Below, piece by piece: positions 7,765-15,336 of a DNA stretch of 15,336 nucleotides; the stretch's first letter is position 1; the number at the start of each line of letters is the position of its first letter. Position numbers and translations under genes: made by a program. This DNA comes from JBBRCX01 sp038204465 (GTDB lineage: Bacteria; Planctomycetota; Phycisphaerae; Tepidisphaerales; Tepidisphaeraceae), in assembly GCA_038204465.1 (NCBI GenBank), contig JBBRCX010000105.1:1-15336 (forward strand), in the 5' to 3' direction. The notes beneath the pieces are model-generated. The model searched no databases and was not told where the DNA came from. It saw nothing but the letters and a program-made list of their open reading frames with translations.

Positions 7765-7891
7765 AGCGCGTGGCGGTGCTGCGGCTCCTAGTTCAATCCC
7801 GCGGCCGTGCAGGCAACGACCCACTTCTTGGGTGGTAATTCATGTAGAGCTACGGCGGAAGGCCGGCCTGCGGTCCGGGCGTGGCGACGAG

Positions 7892-7897
7892 TATAAT
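7892..7897 (+). promoter_or_regulatory. -10 box (TATAAT) for the DUF4159 gene
   Basis: A perfect TATAAT lies 26 nt before the start codon of the DUF4159 gene, at the right distance for a transcription start near 7904. The region about 17 nt upstream (TGCGGT) is a poor -35 match. The box stands out in this GC-rich sequence, and the topoisomerase gene ends 127 bp before it, so separate transcription is likely. Confidence 0.5.
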
Positions 7898-7923
7898 CGG
7901 TTCCGACAGGGCGGAGTCTGAGC

Positions 7924-9438
7924 ATGCAGAGACGCGGCATTTCAACGGGGCTCGTCGGGTTGCTGGTCGTGTGCCTGGGTGCGCCGCTCTGGGCGGAGGA
8001 TTGGAAGAACCCCAAGGCTAACATCCCGCCGCAGGCGACGCCGCAGCGGGTGAACGCGGGCGAGGGGATGCCGCCGTTGCCGTTGCCGGGGACACCGATC
8101 CGGCGGTCGGAGCATAAGCGCGAGCCTTCGCCGCCGGCGCTGGTCGGGAGCGTGACCTTCTCCGAGCAGAGCTTGAAGGGGACGGGGATCGAGTGGCAGA
8201 CGACGATCATCGACATCGAGAGGTGGGTGCAGTTCACCAACAGCCAGCTCGGGCAGCGCTACCGCTACGTCAACACGGATTTCGGCAAGTTCAGCTACGA
8301 CCCGACGGAGCTGCCGATCCTTTACTTCACGGGATGGAAAGCGCTGCCGCAGTTTGACGAAGGGACGATCAAGAAGCTGCGGCAGTTCCTGATGGATGGG
8401 GGGACGTGGGTCGTGCACAGCAACTGCGGGCGGCCGGAGTTTAACGCGAGCTTTGAGCGGGAGATCAAGCGCATTTTCCCCGACCGGGAATTGGCCGCCA
8501 TCCCGAACGACCACGCGATCTTCTCGTCGTTTTACAAGATGACGGACATGCGCGTGCGCAAGGACAAAGATCCGTGGAAGAAGCTGTCGACGGGGCAGGG
8601 GATCCTGAAGACGATCAACATCGGCACGCGGGCGGCGGTGATCTTTTCGCCGATCGACCTGTCGTGCGGCTGGGACGCGGAGGCGCATCCGATTGAAGGC
8701 GGCGTGCTGTATCACCAGGAAGACGCGCTGCATCTTGGGTCCAACATCGTGACGTATTGCCTGGCGGAATATCAATACGGGCGTTTCTTCGACCATCAGA
8801 AGGTTTATCACCAGGCGACGGATGCGACGCGCGACCAGCTGGTGCTGGGGCAGATCGTTCACAACGGCGACTGGGACGCGACGCCGCACGGGGTGCCGAA
8901 TTTGCTCAAGACGATCGACCAGTCGACCACGCTGAACGTGCAGTTCAAGCGCGTGGAGGTGGACCCGGAGACCGCGGACATCTTCAGCTTTCCGGTGCTG
9001 TTCATGAGCGGGCAGCGCGATTTCAAGTTTTCTGAGAAGACGCGCAAGCGGCTCCGGGAATACCTGAACCACGGCGGGATGATGCTGGTGGATTGCGTTG
9101 TCGGCAGCAGCGAGTTTGACGCCGCCTTCAACCGGGAGATGAAGCTGCTTTACCCGGACCACGAATTGAAAGACCTTCCGGGCGAGCATCCCATTTTCAC
9201 GTTCGTCTTCGACGAGAAATCGGTGAAGCTGTCCCCGCTGGCGGCGCAGACCCTGGGCAACACGATCGCGCCGAAGCTGAAGGCGATTGAAGTGGACGGG
9301 ACGCTGCCGGTGATCTATTCACCATTGAGCCTCAGCGCCGGCTGGGAGCAGCTTCCGCGGGCGTATAACCGCGGCTATGCGGATGAGGACGCGCTGAAAC
9401 TGGGGGTAAACATTTTCATGTACGCCGTGACGCATTAG
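7924..9438 (+). CDS. secreted protein with two tandem DUF4159 domains
   Basis: A 504-residue exported protein. The signal peptide is residues 1-24 (hydrophobic core GLVGLLVVCLGAPLWA), with likely cleavage at LWA-ED. A Pro-rich linker (about 30-75) precedes two copies of the DUF4159 domain (about 75-285 and 308-504). The copies align clearly: LPILYFTGWKALPQFDEGTI with FPVLFMSGQRDFKFSEKT, and IFSPIDLSCGWD with IYSPLSLSAGWE. Each also has GG before a strand and a DEDAL/QEDALHLG-type helix. DUF4159 has a glutamine-amidotransferase/ThuA-like flavodoxin fold of unknown function and often accompanies MoxR and von Willebrand factor A genes. The MoxR gene follows 86 bp downstream on the same strand. 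The start ATG has GGAG 7 nt upstream. Periplasmic location is inferred. Confidence 0.9.
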   Translation: MQRRGISTGLVGLLVVCLGAPLWAEDWKNPKANIPPQATPQRVNAGEGMPPLPLPGTPIRRSEHKREPSPPALVGSVTFSEQSLKGTGIEWQTTIIDIERWVQFTNSQLGQRYRYVNTDFGKFSYDPTELPILYFTGWKALPQFDEGTIKKLRQFLMDGGTWVVHSNCGRPEFNASFEREIKRIFPDRELAAIPNDHAIFSSFYKMTDMRVRKDKDPWKKLSTGQGILKTINIGTRAAVIFSPIDLSCGWDAEAHPIEGGVLYHQEDALHLGSNIVTYCLAEYQYGRFFDHQKVYHQATDATRDQLVLGQIVHNGDWDATPHGVPNLLKTIDQSTTLNVQFKRVEVDPETADIFSFPVLFMSGQRDFKFSEKTRKRLREYLNHGGMMLVDCVVGSSEFDAAFNREMKLLYPDHELKDLPGEHPIFTFVFDEKSVKLSPLAAQTLGNTIAPKLKAIEVDGTLPVIYSPLSLSAGWEQLPRAYNRGYADEDALKLGVNIFMYAVTH

Positions 9439-9524
9439 CCGCTTATTCGCCGCGCGGGCTTATCGTGCCCGTATGTCTACCCGGCGAAACAAGGCTGGCT
9501 GCGCGTGCTACAGGAGAGGTCGAT

Positions 9525-10592
<1,068 letters not shown>

Positions 10593-10658
10593 GGCGGGTC
10601 GATCCGGTGAATCCATCCGCGCTGCGCCTGGCTTTGCACCGGGCGGGATTCCTCGAGA

Positions 10659-11138
10659 TCAGTAGGTGTTGTAGGGAGCATTTGCATTGGCGTGGATCTC
10701 ACCGGTGCTTTCATCGTAGATCCAGCCAACCGGCAGGTCGTCTGCGGGCTTGATTCCCGCCTTGCCCTTACGCAGACCGACGTTCACCGCGGGGATGCTG
10801 CGGATGTAGGGGCCGAAGGGGTGGCTGCCGTCAGCCTTGCTGACGGCGTTACCCGCGCCATCGGTGTACATCGTGAGCTGAGCCTTGATGCCCGCCGCCG
10901 TTGGATAGTTTCCCCCATGCTCGGCCTGATACAACTCGATGGCGCGGCGCAGCGCCGACAGGTTGCCTGCCAGGGCTGATTCCGAAGCGCCGGTGCTGCC
11001 GGAGGACAATCTCGGGACGGCGATGGCCGCGACGATTCCGATGATCACGATGACAATGATGAGTTCGATAAGGCTGAAGCCCGCGCGGCGCCTGGCGCGG
11101 GGAGGGTCGAATGGAACCTGTGCTGTCAGATAAAGCAT
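10659..11138 (-). CDS. type II secretion-like pseudopilin (GspG/prepilin N-terminal motif)
   Basis: A 159-residue protein with a type IV pilin-like leader. The basic stretch RARRRAG is cut by prepilin peptidase between Gly20 and Phe21, followed by FSLIELIIVIVIIGIVAAIA with the conserved Glu at mature position 5. The C-terminal part (about 60-159) holds a GspG-like segment (LRRAIELYQAEHGGNYPTAA, later HPFGPYIRSIP and GWIYDESTGEI). It would be inserted in the inner membrane and polymerise in a secretion or pilus pseudopilus. No gspD, gspE, gspF or other pseudopilin is present here, so it is an orphan; planctomycete genomes typically carry many such proteins. The ATG has AGGGA only 2 nt upstream, an unusually short spacing, and no better start is visible. 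Its 3' end faces that of the MoxR gene. Confidence 0.9.
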   Translation of the reverse strand: MLYLTAQVPFDPPRARRRAGFSLIELIIVIVIIGIVAAIAVPRLSSGSTGASESALAGNLSALRRAIELYQAEHGGNYPTAAGIKAQLTMYTDGAGNAVSKADGSHPFGPYIRSIPAVNVGLRKGKAGIKPADDLPVGWIYDESTGEIHANANAPYNTY

Positions 11139-11275
11139 CTTCCCTGGAAGCGCATCGGAATTGCAGCGAGCAGAGATAAGGCCAAAGTTGGTTATCGGAC
11201 CGAGCCCGCGGCATTGCAGGCGCGACAGACCCGAGGCACGAGAGAGTTATACGGTTGTGACGGCCTCGAACCCGC

Positions 11276-12037
11276 TCAATCCTTCATCACAGCAAGTTCC
11301 TGTTCGCTGGCCTCGCCGGTGACGAAGTGGCGGATGATGGGGTCTTCGCTGTGGCGGATCTGCTCGGGCGTGCCATCGAAGATCAGTTTTCCGTCGTGGA
11401 GCATGACGATACGGTCGGCGATCTTGAACGCGCTGTTCATGTCGTGAGTGACGCTGATGCTGGTGACGTGCAGCTCGCGCTGGAGCTTGATAATGAGCTC
11501 GTTGATGACATCGGAACGGATCGGGTCGAGCCCGGTGGTTGGCTCATCGTAGAGGATCACCCGCGGGTCGAGCGCGATGGCGCGGGCGAGTGCGACGCGT
11601 TTTCGCTGTCCGCCGGAAAGCTCGGCAGGCATTTTGTTGCCGGCATCGGTGAGGCCGACGAGCTCGAGTTTCTGGCGCACGATTTGGGCGATCTGCTCGG
11701 TTGTCTTGTCGGTGTGTTCCACGAGGGGGAAAGCGACGTTCTCTTCGACGTTATCGGAATCGAAGAGGGCGCCCATCTGAAAGAGGAATCCAAACTGCTC
11801 GCGAATGGGGACGAGCTGGCTCTCGGAGAGCGTGTCGATGCGTTTTCCGTCGAACCAGACCTCGCCGCGATCGGGCTTGAGGAGGCCGACCATGTGCTTG
11901 AGGATGACGCTCTTGCCGCTGCCGCTGGCGCCGATGATGACGAGGCTTTCGCCTTCTTTGACGGCGAGGTCGACGCCGTTGAGGACCCTGAGCCGGCCGA
12001 ATCGCTTGTGAAGTTTTCGAAGCTCGATCAGGCTCAT
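11276..12037 (-). CDS. mlaF: ABC transporter ATPase, MlaF type
   Basis: A 253-residue ATPase that would power MlaE in moving phospholipid (or other lipid) between the inner membrane and an MCE protein. Visible are Walker A GASGSGKS (36-43), the Q-loop near FLFQMGALF (85-93), signature LSGGQRKR (140-147), Walker B VILYDEPTTGLDP (160-172) and switch His198 in SVTHDM. The FQMGALFDS sequence after the Q-loop is typical of the MlaF/Ttg2A group. The start ATG 12037 begins 31 nt after the mlaE stop; I see no Shine-Dalgarno, so translation is probably coupled or weak. A longer open frame upstream of the ATG is a shadow of mlaE. No MlaD/MCE gene follows; the next gene is the pseudopilin, 137 bp away. 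Confidence 0.95.
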   Translation of the reverse strand: MSLIELRKLHKRFGRLRVLNGVDLAVKEGESLVIIGASGSGKSVILKHMVGLLKPDRGEVWFDGKRIDTLSESQLVPIREQFGFLFQMGALFDSDNVEENVAFPLVEHTDKTTEQIAQIVRQKLELVGLTDAGNKMPAELSGGQRKRVALARAIALDPRVILYDEPTTGLDPIRSDVINELIIKLQRELHVTSISVTHDMNSAFKIADRIVMLHDGKLIFDGTPEQIRHSEDPIIRHFVTGEASEQELAVMKD

Positions 12038-12068
12038 ACGGAATGCACGATCGACTCGCGCGCGGGAC

Positions 12069-12902
12069 TCATTCGAAGACGCCGCGCAGCCCGTACTTGG
12101 CCAGGTACATGCTCTTGAGGATCTGTGCGAAGAAAAAGTTGAGCACGATGATGGCGAGGAAGCTGGCGACGAAGCTTTCGGTGCAGGCGCGTCCGACACC
12201 GCTGGCGCCGCTGCCGCAGTTGAAGCCCTTGTAGCAGCTGATGAGTCCAATGGCGCCGCCGAAGAAGACGCTCTTGATGAGCCCCTCCATGACCTGCCAG
12301 GTGTCGACGCCTTGAGCGGAATATTGCCAATAGGGCGCGTTGGGGACGCCGAGGAAATAAACGGAGATGACCCAGCCCCCCAGGACGCCGAGGAAGTCGC
12401 TGTAGATCGTGAGCACAGGCGTGAGCAGCACGCACGCGATGAACCGCGGCACGACGAGATAGCGGATGGGATCAGCCCCCATGACGCGCAGGGCGTCGAG
12501 TTGCTCGGTGACATTCATCGTTCCGAGCTCCGCGGTGAGGCGGCCCCCCACGCGTCCGGCGAGCATGACGGCCGCCAGCACCGGCCCGATCTGCTTGACG
12601 ACGGAGAGGTTGATGATGCTGCCGAGGCGGGCTTCCTGACCGATTGCCTTGAAGGTGGTGTGGGACTCGATGGCCATGACCATGCCGATGAATGCGCCGG
12701 TGATGGCGACAACCGGGACGGAGCGGACGCCCACTTCGTACATCTGGGGGAAGAGGAGGCGCAGATTTTTCCAGCGGAGGGCGCCGCGGAAAAACCAGGC
12801 GAAGGTGCGGGCGACGAAGACCCAGAAGTCTCCGAAGCCGCCCAGGGTGGTTGTGGCGTTGCGCCCGACGCGCTCGACCCGCTGCGCCAACGTGATCGTC
12901 AT
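12069..12902 (-). CDS. mlaE: ABC transporter permease, MlaE family
   Basis: A 277-residue inner-membrane permease of the MlaE (YrbE) family, which works in lipid trafficking to or from the outer membrane with MlaF. Several hydrophobic helices are visible (about 60-80, 100-117, 150-185, 208-225, 243-262). The conserved family segments are GRVGGRLTAELGTMNVTEQL (116-135) and EQLDALRVMGADPIRYLVVPR (start 133), the coupling-helix motif that docks on the ATPase. The N-terminus has an amphipathic region, as usual. It is the first gene of a two-gene operon with mlaF, 31 bp apart. The start ATG has no Shine-Dalgarno, but a good promoter ends just 8 nt before it. The substrate is inferred from family knowledge. 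Confidence 0.95.
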   Translation of the reverse strand: MTITLAQRVERVGRNATTTLGGFGDFWVFVARTFAWFFRGALRWKNLRLLFPQMYEVGVRSVPVVAITGAFIGMVMAIESHTTFKAIGQEARLGSIINLSVVKQIGPVLAAVMLAGRVGGRLTAELGTMNVTEQLDALRVMGADPIRYLVVPRFIACVLLTPVLTIYSDFLGVLGGWVISVYFLGVPNAPYWQYSAQGVDTWQVMEGLIKSVFFGGAIGLISCYKGFNCGSGASGVGRACTESFVASFLAIIVLNFFFAQILKSMYLAKYGLRGVFE

Positions 12903-12910
12903 GCGGCGGA

Positions 12911-12939
12911 ATGATACGAGCGGCGCGCGCGGGGAGCAA
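12911..12939 (-). promoter_or_regulatory. candidate sigma-70-type promoter of mlaE, leaderless
   Basis: On the minus strand TTGCTC (12939-12934, 4 of 6 to TTGACA) is followed by exactly 17 nt and TATCAT (12916-12911, 5 of 6 to TATAAT). Only 8 nt separate this -10 from the mlaE ATG, so transcription would begin within a base or two of the start codon. That gives a leaderless or nearly leaderless mRNA. The absence of a Shine-Dalgarno fits. Confidence 0.55.
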
Positions 12940-13180
12940 TCAGGGGAATTGACATCCGATCGAGGGCGATTGCGGCCTCGTCATGTGGTTGTTGAAAATA
13001 CCGAAGTTGGCATCGTGCGCGGCGGGGATACGGAGGGCTCTCAACCGGAATTAATTGGGCTGTTGGGATGGCAAAGGCCCTTGCAAATTCGGCTTGTGCC
13101 GTTAGCGTAGCGCCATTCGGGCAATACCTGCGCGGCGACGCGTAGTCTGGACCTTTCGAAATTGCTACAGGGAGGTAGCC

Positions 13181-14017
13181 GTGACCGGCTCATTTTTGGT
13201 TTCAGCTCGTTCAGCCCTGACAATCGGGCTGGTGGTGACATTGTCTTTCGCGGCGGCTGGGTGCGCTGACATGATCAAGAGCGGCCCCGGCGCCCGCGAC
13301 CAGGGAAAGAGGCTGTACGCCGAGGGCAACTTCACCGAGGCGGCCGGGGCTTTCCGCAACGCGGTGCGGCAGGAGCCGCGCGACTACAAATCGTATTACT
13401 ACCTCGGTTCGTCATATGCCCATATGAACGCCTACGAGCAGGCGATTCAGTCGTACCACAGCGCACTGAAGGTGATGACTGTGACGCTGGAGGGCAAGGA
13501 GGACAAGGCATTCCGCCCCGTGGTGCTCGATGGGTTGGCACAGGCGATTGCAACGGCCGAGAAACATTCGCCCGAGCTGAGCGTGCCCGACGAAGGAAGC
13601 ACGAACCCCGAGGACCAGTTCCTGCGCGCGAAGGTGTTCCGTTATACGGGGGATGCCGACGCGGCAATGCAGGCGTACAGCCAGGCGAGCAATCTGGATC
13701 CGAAGGATTTCTACGTCGCCAAAGATTATGGGCTTTACCTCGAGCAGCTTGGCCAGCAGCAGAATGCCGCGGCGTCGCTGCGTCGGGCGTATGCCTTGAA
13801 CGGCAAGGACGAAGAAGTGGCGGCCGCTTTGAGACGAATTGGCATCGTGCCGGGGCCGAGCCTGAAGAACGAGAACGATCTGGCCAAGCCGCCGGTGCCG
13901 AAGGGACCGATTCCGCAGGTCGACTGGTCGAAGATGAACTTTGGCGGGCAGCGTTCGGCGCCCGCGAATCCGCCTCCGCCGATGCCGGCGCCCGAGGCTG
14001 AGGTGCCGCGCGATTGA
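13181..14017 (+). CDS. TPR-repeat lipoprotein
   Basis: A 278-residue protein with an N-terminal lipoprotein signal: hydrophobic core SALTIGLVVTLSFAAAGC, lipid-carrying Cys28 followed by Ala. TPR-like helix pairs follow at about 38-105 (GNFTEAAGAFRNAVRQEPRD, then YYYLGSSYAHMNAYEQAIQS) and at about 145-211 (AMQAYSQASNLDPKDFY and the next pair). The tail from about 225 is Pro-rich (NPPPPMPAPEAEVP) and probably unstructured. TPR lipoproteins usually scaffold protein complexes at the outer membrane; the partner here is unknown. The start is GTG 13181, with GGGAGG 5 nt upstream. It is divergent from mlaE across a 278-bp gap and ends just before a strong hairpin. Confidence 0.9.
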   Translation: MTGSFLVSARSALTIGLVVTLSFAAAGCADMIKSGPGARDQGKRLYAEGNFTEAAGAFRNAVRQEPRDYKSYYYLGSSYAHMNAYEQAIQSYHSALKVMTVTLEGKEDKAFRPVVLDGLAQAIATAEKHSPELSVPDEGSTNPEDQFLRAKVFRYTGDADAAMQAYSQASNLDPKDFYVAKDYGLYLEQLGQQQNAAASLRRAYALNGKDEEVAAALRRIGIVPGPSLKNENDLAKPPVPKGPIPQVDWSKMNFGGQRSAPANPPPPMPAPEAEVPRD

Positions 14018-14042
14018 GCGGCCGGGGGTTAGGTCAAAGCCA

Positions 14043-14069
14043 AAGAAGCCGCCGATCTGGCGGCTTCTT
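14043..14069. terminator. strong hairpin, probably bidirectional terminator
   Basis: A perfect 11-bp stem, AAGAAGCCGCC (14043-14053) with GGCGGCTTCTT (14059-14069), encloses a 5-nt loop. It sits between two convergent genes, 25 nt after the lipoprotein stop and 38 nt before the stop of the His-rich protein. The A/T-rich stem base gives a partial U tract on both strands, so it can end transcription from either side. Confidence 0.85.
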
Positions 14070-14107
14070 CATTTGTGCGGAAAAACTTCTGAAAGTAGTG
14101 GTCCGTT

Positions 14108-14506
14108 TCAGTGACTGCGGTGAGGGTGTTCGTCATCCGCGTGGCCGTGGTCGGGCTCGGGGTTAAGGGTGCCGCTGCGACCATGGTGCTGGGAGGCCCC
14201 GGGCGGTTCATCGTGCGAGTGAGCCACCGGAACTTCGACGGGGGCGTTCGCCCGAACGATGGGACCGATGACCGCCGCGGCCAGGAACATGCCGAGAATG
14301 ACGACGATCGTCACGCCGGCCCACTTGCGACCTCGCCCATCATCGCCGTGGGCCGTGACGGGCCCGGTTTCTATCGGGCGGTGGCCTTCGGCATCCATGC
14401 TGGAGGAGGTCGGGGTGGCGACGTGTTCTGCAGGCCCGTCGTCGGCGGCCCTGGCATAGCCCGCGACAGCGAGAACGACAATGACAATGAGCATGGACCA
14501 CTTCAT
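14108..14506 (-). CDS. exported His-rich membrane protein, unknown function
   Basis: A 132-residue protein. It has a signal peptide (1-20, MLIVIVVLAVAGYARA, cleavage at ARA-AD), a polar linker, one membrane helix (about 62-84, WAGVTIVVILGMFLAAAVIG) and a C-terminal tail with nine histidines in the last 37 residues, in pairs such as HSH, HH, HGH and HPH, mixed with Asp/Glu. Such tails often bind Ni, Zn, Co or Cu, so metal handling is a reasonable inference but unproven. The start ATG has AGGAG 5 nt upstream. It begins 21 bp after the HAD gene on the same strand, so the two are probably co-transcribed. I do not recognise a family. Confidence 0.75.
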   Translation of the reverse strand: MKWSMLIVIVVLAVAGYARAADDGPAEHVATPTSSSMDAEGHRPIETGPVTAHGDDGRGRKWAGVTIVVILGMFLAAAVIGPIVRANAPVEVPVAHSHDEPPGASQHHGRSGTLNPEPDHGHADDEHPHRSH

Positions 14507-14527
14507 GTGCGCTCCTGCGGCGTCTGG

Positions 14528-15223
14528 TCAAGCCATCGCCAATTGCGGGATTGCCCGCCTGAGTTCCTGAAGGTTCAGGTTTTTCACTACCCAGTCCGCG
14601 TCGCTCAGCTTCTCGGGCGGATAACTCGTGGCCACGCCGAGCGTCGGGAAGCCTACGGCTTTGACCGATCGAATCACCGTTGGGGCGTCCTCGACGATCA
14701 GGGTGTCGGCAGGCTTCAACTGACTTTTGATTCTTTCCGAGAGCAGCTTGAGCGTCAACAGATAGCCTTGCGGGTCCGGTTTGCCGACGCTCACGTCTTC
14801 GGCGGCGACGATGACGGGGAAACAATCGCGCAGGCTGACGCCCTCGAGCATGGCTTCGATCTCCTCCCGAAGCGCGCCGGAGCAGATGGCGAGCGGGCAG
14901 CGGCGCCACATGGTTCGCACAAACTCCTCGACGCCGGGCAGCGCGGCGAACTGGCGGCGGTGGATCATCTCCATCATGACCCGGCTCTTGCGGGTAATCA
15001 GCGCGAGCAGTGTCCTGGGCTCGAGCGGGCGGTGGCGCATGGCGAAGAGGTGTTTGAAGGCGCCACGGTCGTCGAAGCCGATCAATTCGCGGTAGTACTC
15101 CTCTTCGGTGAGGTCGATCTGTTCCTCGGCGAGGATTTCGCGAAAGGCCTGCAGGTGCAGGGGCTCGCTGTTGACGAGGATGCCGTCGAAGTCGAACAGG
15201 ACGGCGCGCGGCCAAGTGGACAT
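14528..15223 (-). CDS. HAD-superfamily hydrolase (phosphatase/beta-phosphoglucomutase-like)
   Basis: A 231-residue member of HAD subfamily IA. The nucleophile is Asp11, with acid/base Asp13 in VLFDFDGILVNSEP (8-21). Motif II is Ser115 (AICSGALRE), motif III Lys148 (VGKPDP) and motif IV Glu178-Asp179 (IVEDAP). The helical cap (about 20-90) contains EEEYYRELIGFDDRG, the type found in phosphoglycolate phosphatase and beta-phosphoglucomutase relatives. It is a soluble cytoplasmic phosphatase or phosphomutase; the substrate cannot be told. The ATG at 15223 gives the usual short lead before motif I, with only a weak AGG upstream. It is first in a likely operon with the His-rich membrane protein gene. 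Confidence 0.93.
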   Translation of the reverse strand: MSTWPRAVLFDFDGILVNSEPLHLQAFREILAEEQIDLTEEEYYRELIGFDDRGAFKHLFAMRHRPLEPRTLLALITRKSRVMMEMIHRRQFAALPGVEEFVRTMWRRCPLAICSGALREEIEAMLEGVSLRDCFPVIVAAEDVSVGKPDPQGYLLTLKLLSERIKSQLKPADTLIVEDAPTVIRSVKAVGFPTLGVATSYPPEKLSDADWVVKNLNLQELRRAIPQLAMA

Positions 15224-15336
15224 GCGAGGAACCTAGCCGCAGCGGACGGACCGCTCAAGGGAGAGAAGCTCTGGTGTAACCGCGAACCGGTTTCAGCGAG
15301 GCGTCCCCAAAAATGAAAGCCGGCGGCGTCACGCCC

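Noticed and set aside
7830..7844. small hairpin ACCCA-CTTCT-TGGGT after the topoisomerase gene as a terminator
   Set aside because: A 5-bp stem with no following U tract is too weak to call.
7942..9189. 415-codon minus-strand frame opposite the DUF4159 gene
   Set aside because: Arg/Leu/Val/His-rich translation without domains; a mirror of the well-supported plus-strand gene.
11327..12118. 263-codon plus-strand frame opposite mlaF
   Set aside because: Acidic, repetitive composition caused by the complement of the ATPase gene; no motif and no start signal.
12312..12914. 200-codon plus-strand frame opposite mlaE
   Set aside because: Asp/Gly/Glu-rich shadow of a membrane protein gene; no independent support.
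12949..12954. TTGACA on the plus strand as a -35 box for the lipoprotein gene
   Set aside because: No acceptable -10 box lies 16-18 nt downstream, and it is over 220 bp from the gene.

Overview
The window is GC-rich bacterial DNA. It most resembles a planctomycete (Planctomycetota). This is inferred from the combination of a secreted DUF4159 protein beside a MoxR ATPase, a TadE/G-like protein with a long Gly/Ser/Thr beta-repeat tail, an orphan type II secretion-like pseudopilin, a poxvirus-type topoisomerase IB and TTG/GTG starts. No rRNA or other phylogenetic marker is present to prove it.

The left end (1 to about 3.9 kb) is loosely packed and looks accessory or decaying. It holds the 5' part of an IS256-family transposase cut by the window edge (minus strand), an orphan TadG-like secreted/pilus-associated protein (minus), and a short frame-broken remnant on the plus strand that resembles the beta-repeats of that protein. 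It also holds a coiled-coil protein whose reading frame continues upstream without a normal start codon, and a small single-pass membrane protein.

From about 4.0 kb the window is dense and looks like ordinary chromosome. It reads: queD (queuosine/7-deazaguanine precursor synthesis) and a GH2 glycosidase on the minus strand; a topoisomerase IB, a duplicated-domain DUF4159 protein and a MoxR AAA+ ATPase on the plus strand; then a convergent pseudopilin gene and an MlaE/MlaF-type lipid ABC transporter pair on the minus strand. A TPR lipoprotein gene follows on plus, ending at a strong hairpin terminator. The terminator is shared with a convergent pair encoding a His-rich membrane protein and a HAD-family phosphatase/mutase.

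Three gene groups look functionally linked: DUF4159 with MoxR (a partial version of the MoxR/DUF58/VWA-type envelope clusters), MlaE with MlaF (outer-membrane lipid transport, without an MCE/MlaD gene here), and HAD hydrolase with the His-rich membrane protein (21 bp apart). I found no convincing new defence, CRISPR or biosynthetic system. The most interesting points are the probable leaderless promoter of mlaE, the frame-broken beta-repeat remnant near an IS element, the start-less coiled-coil frame, and the two orphan secretion-type genes.
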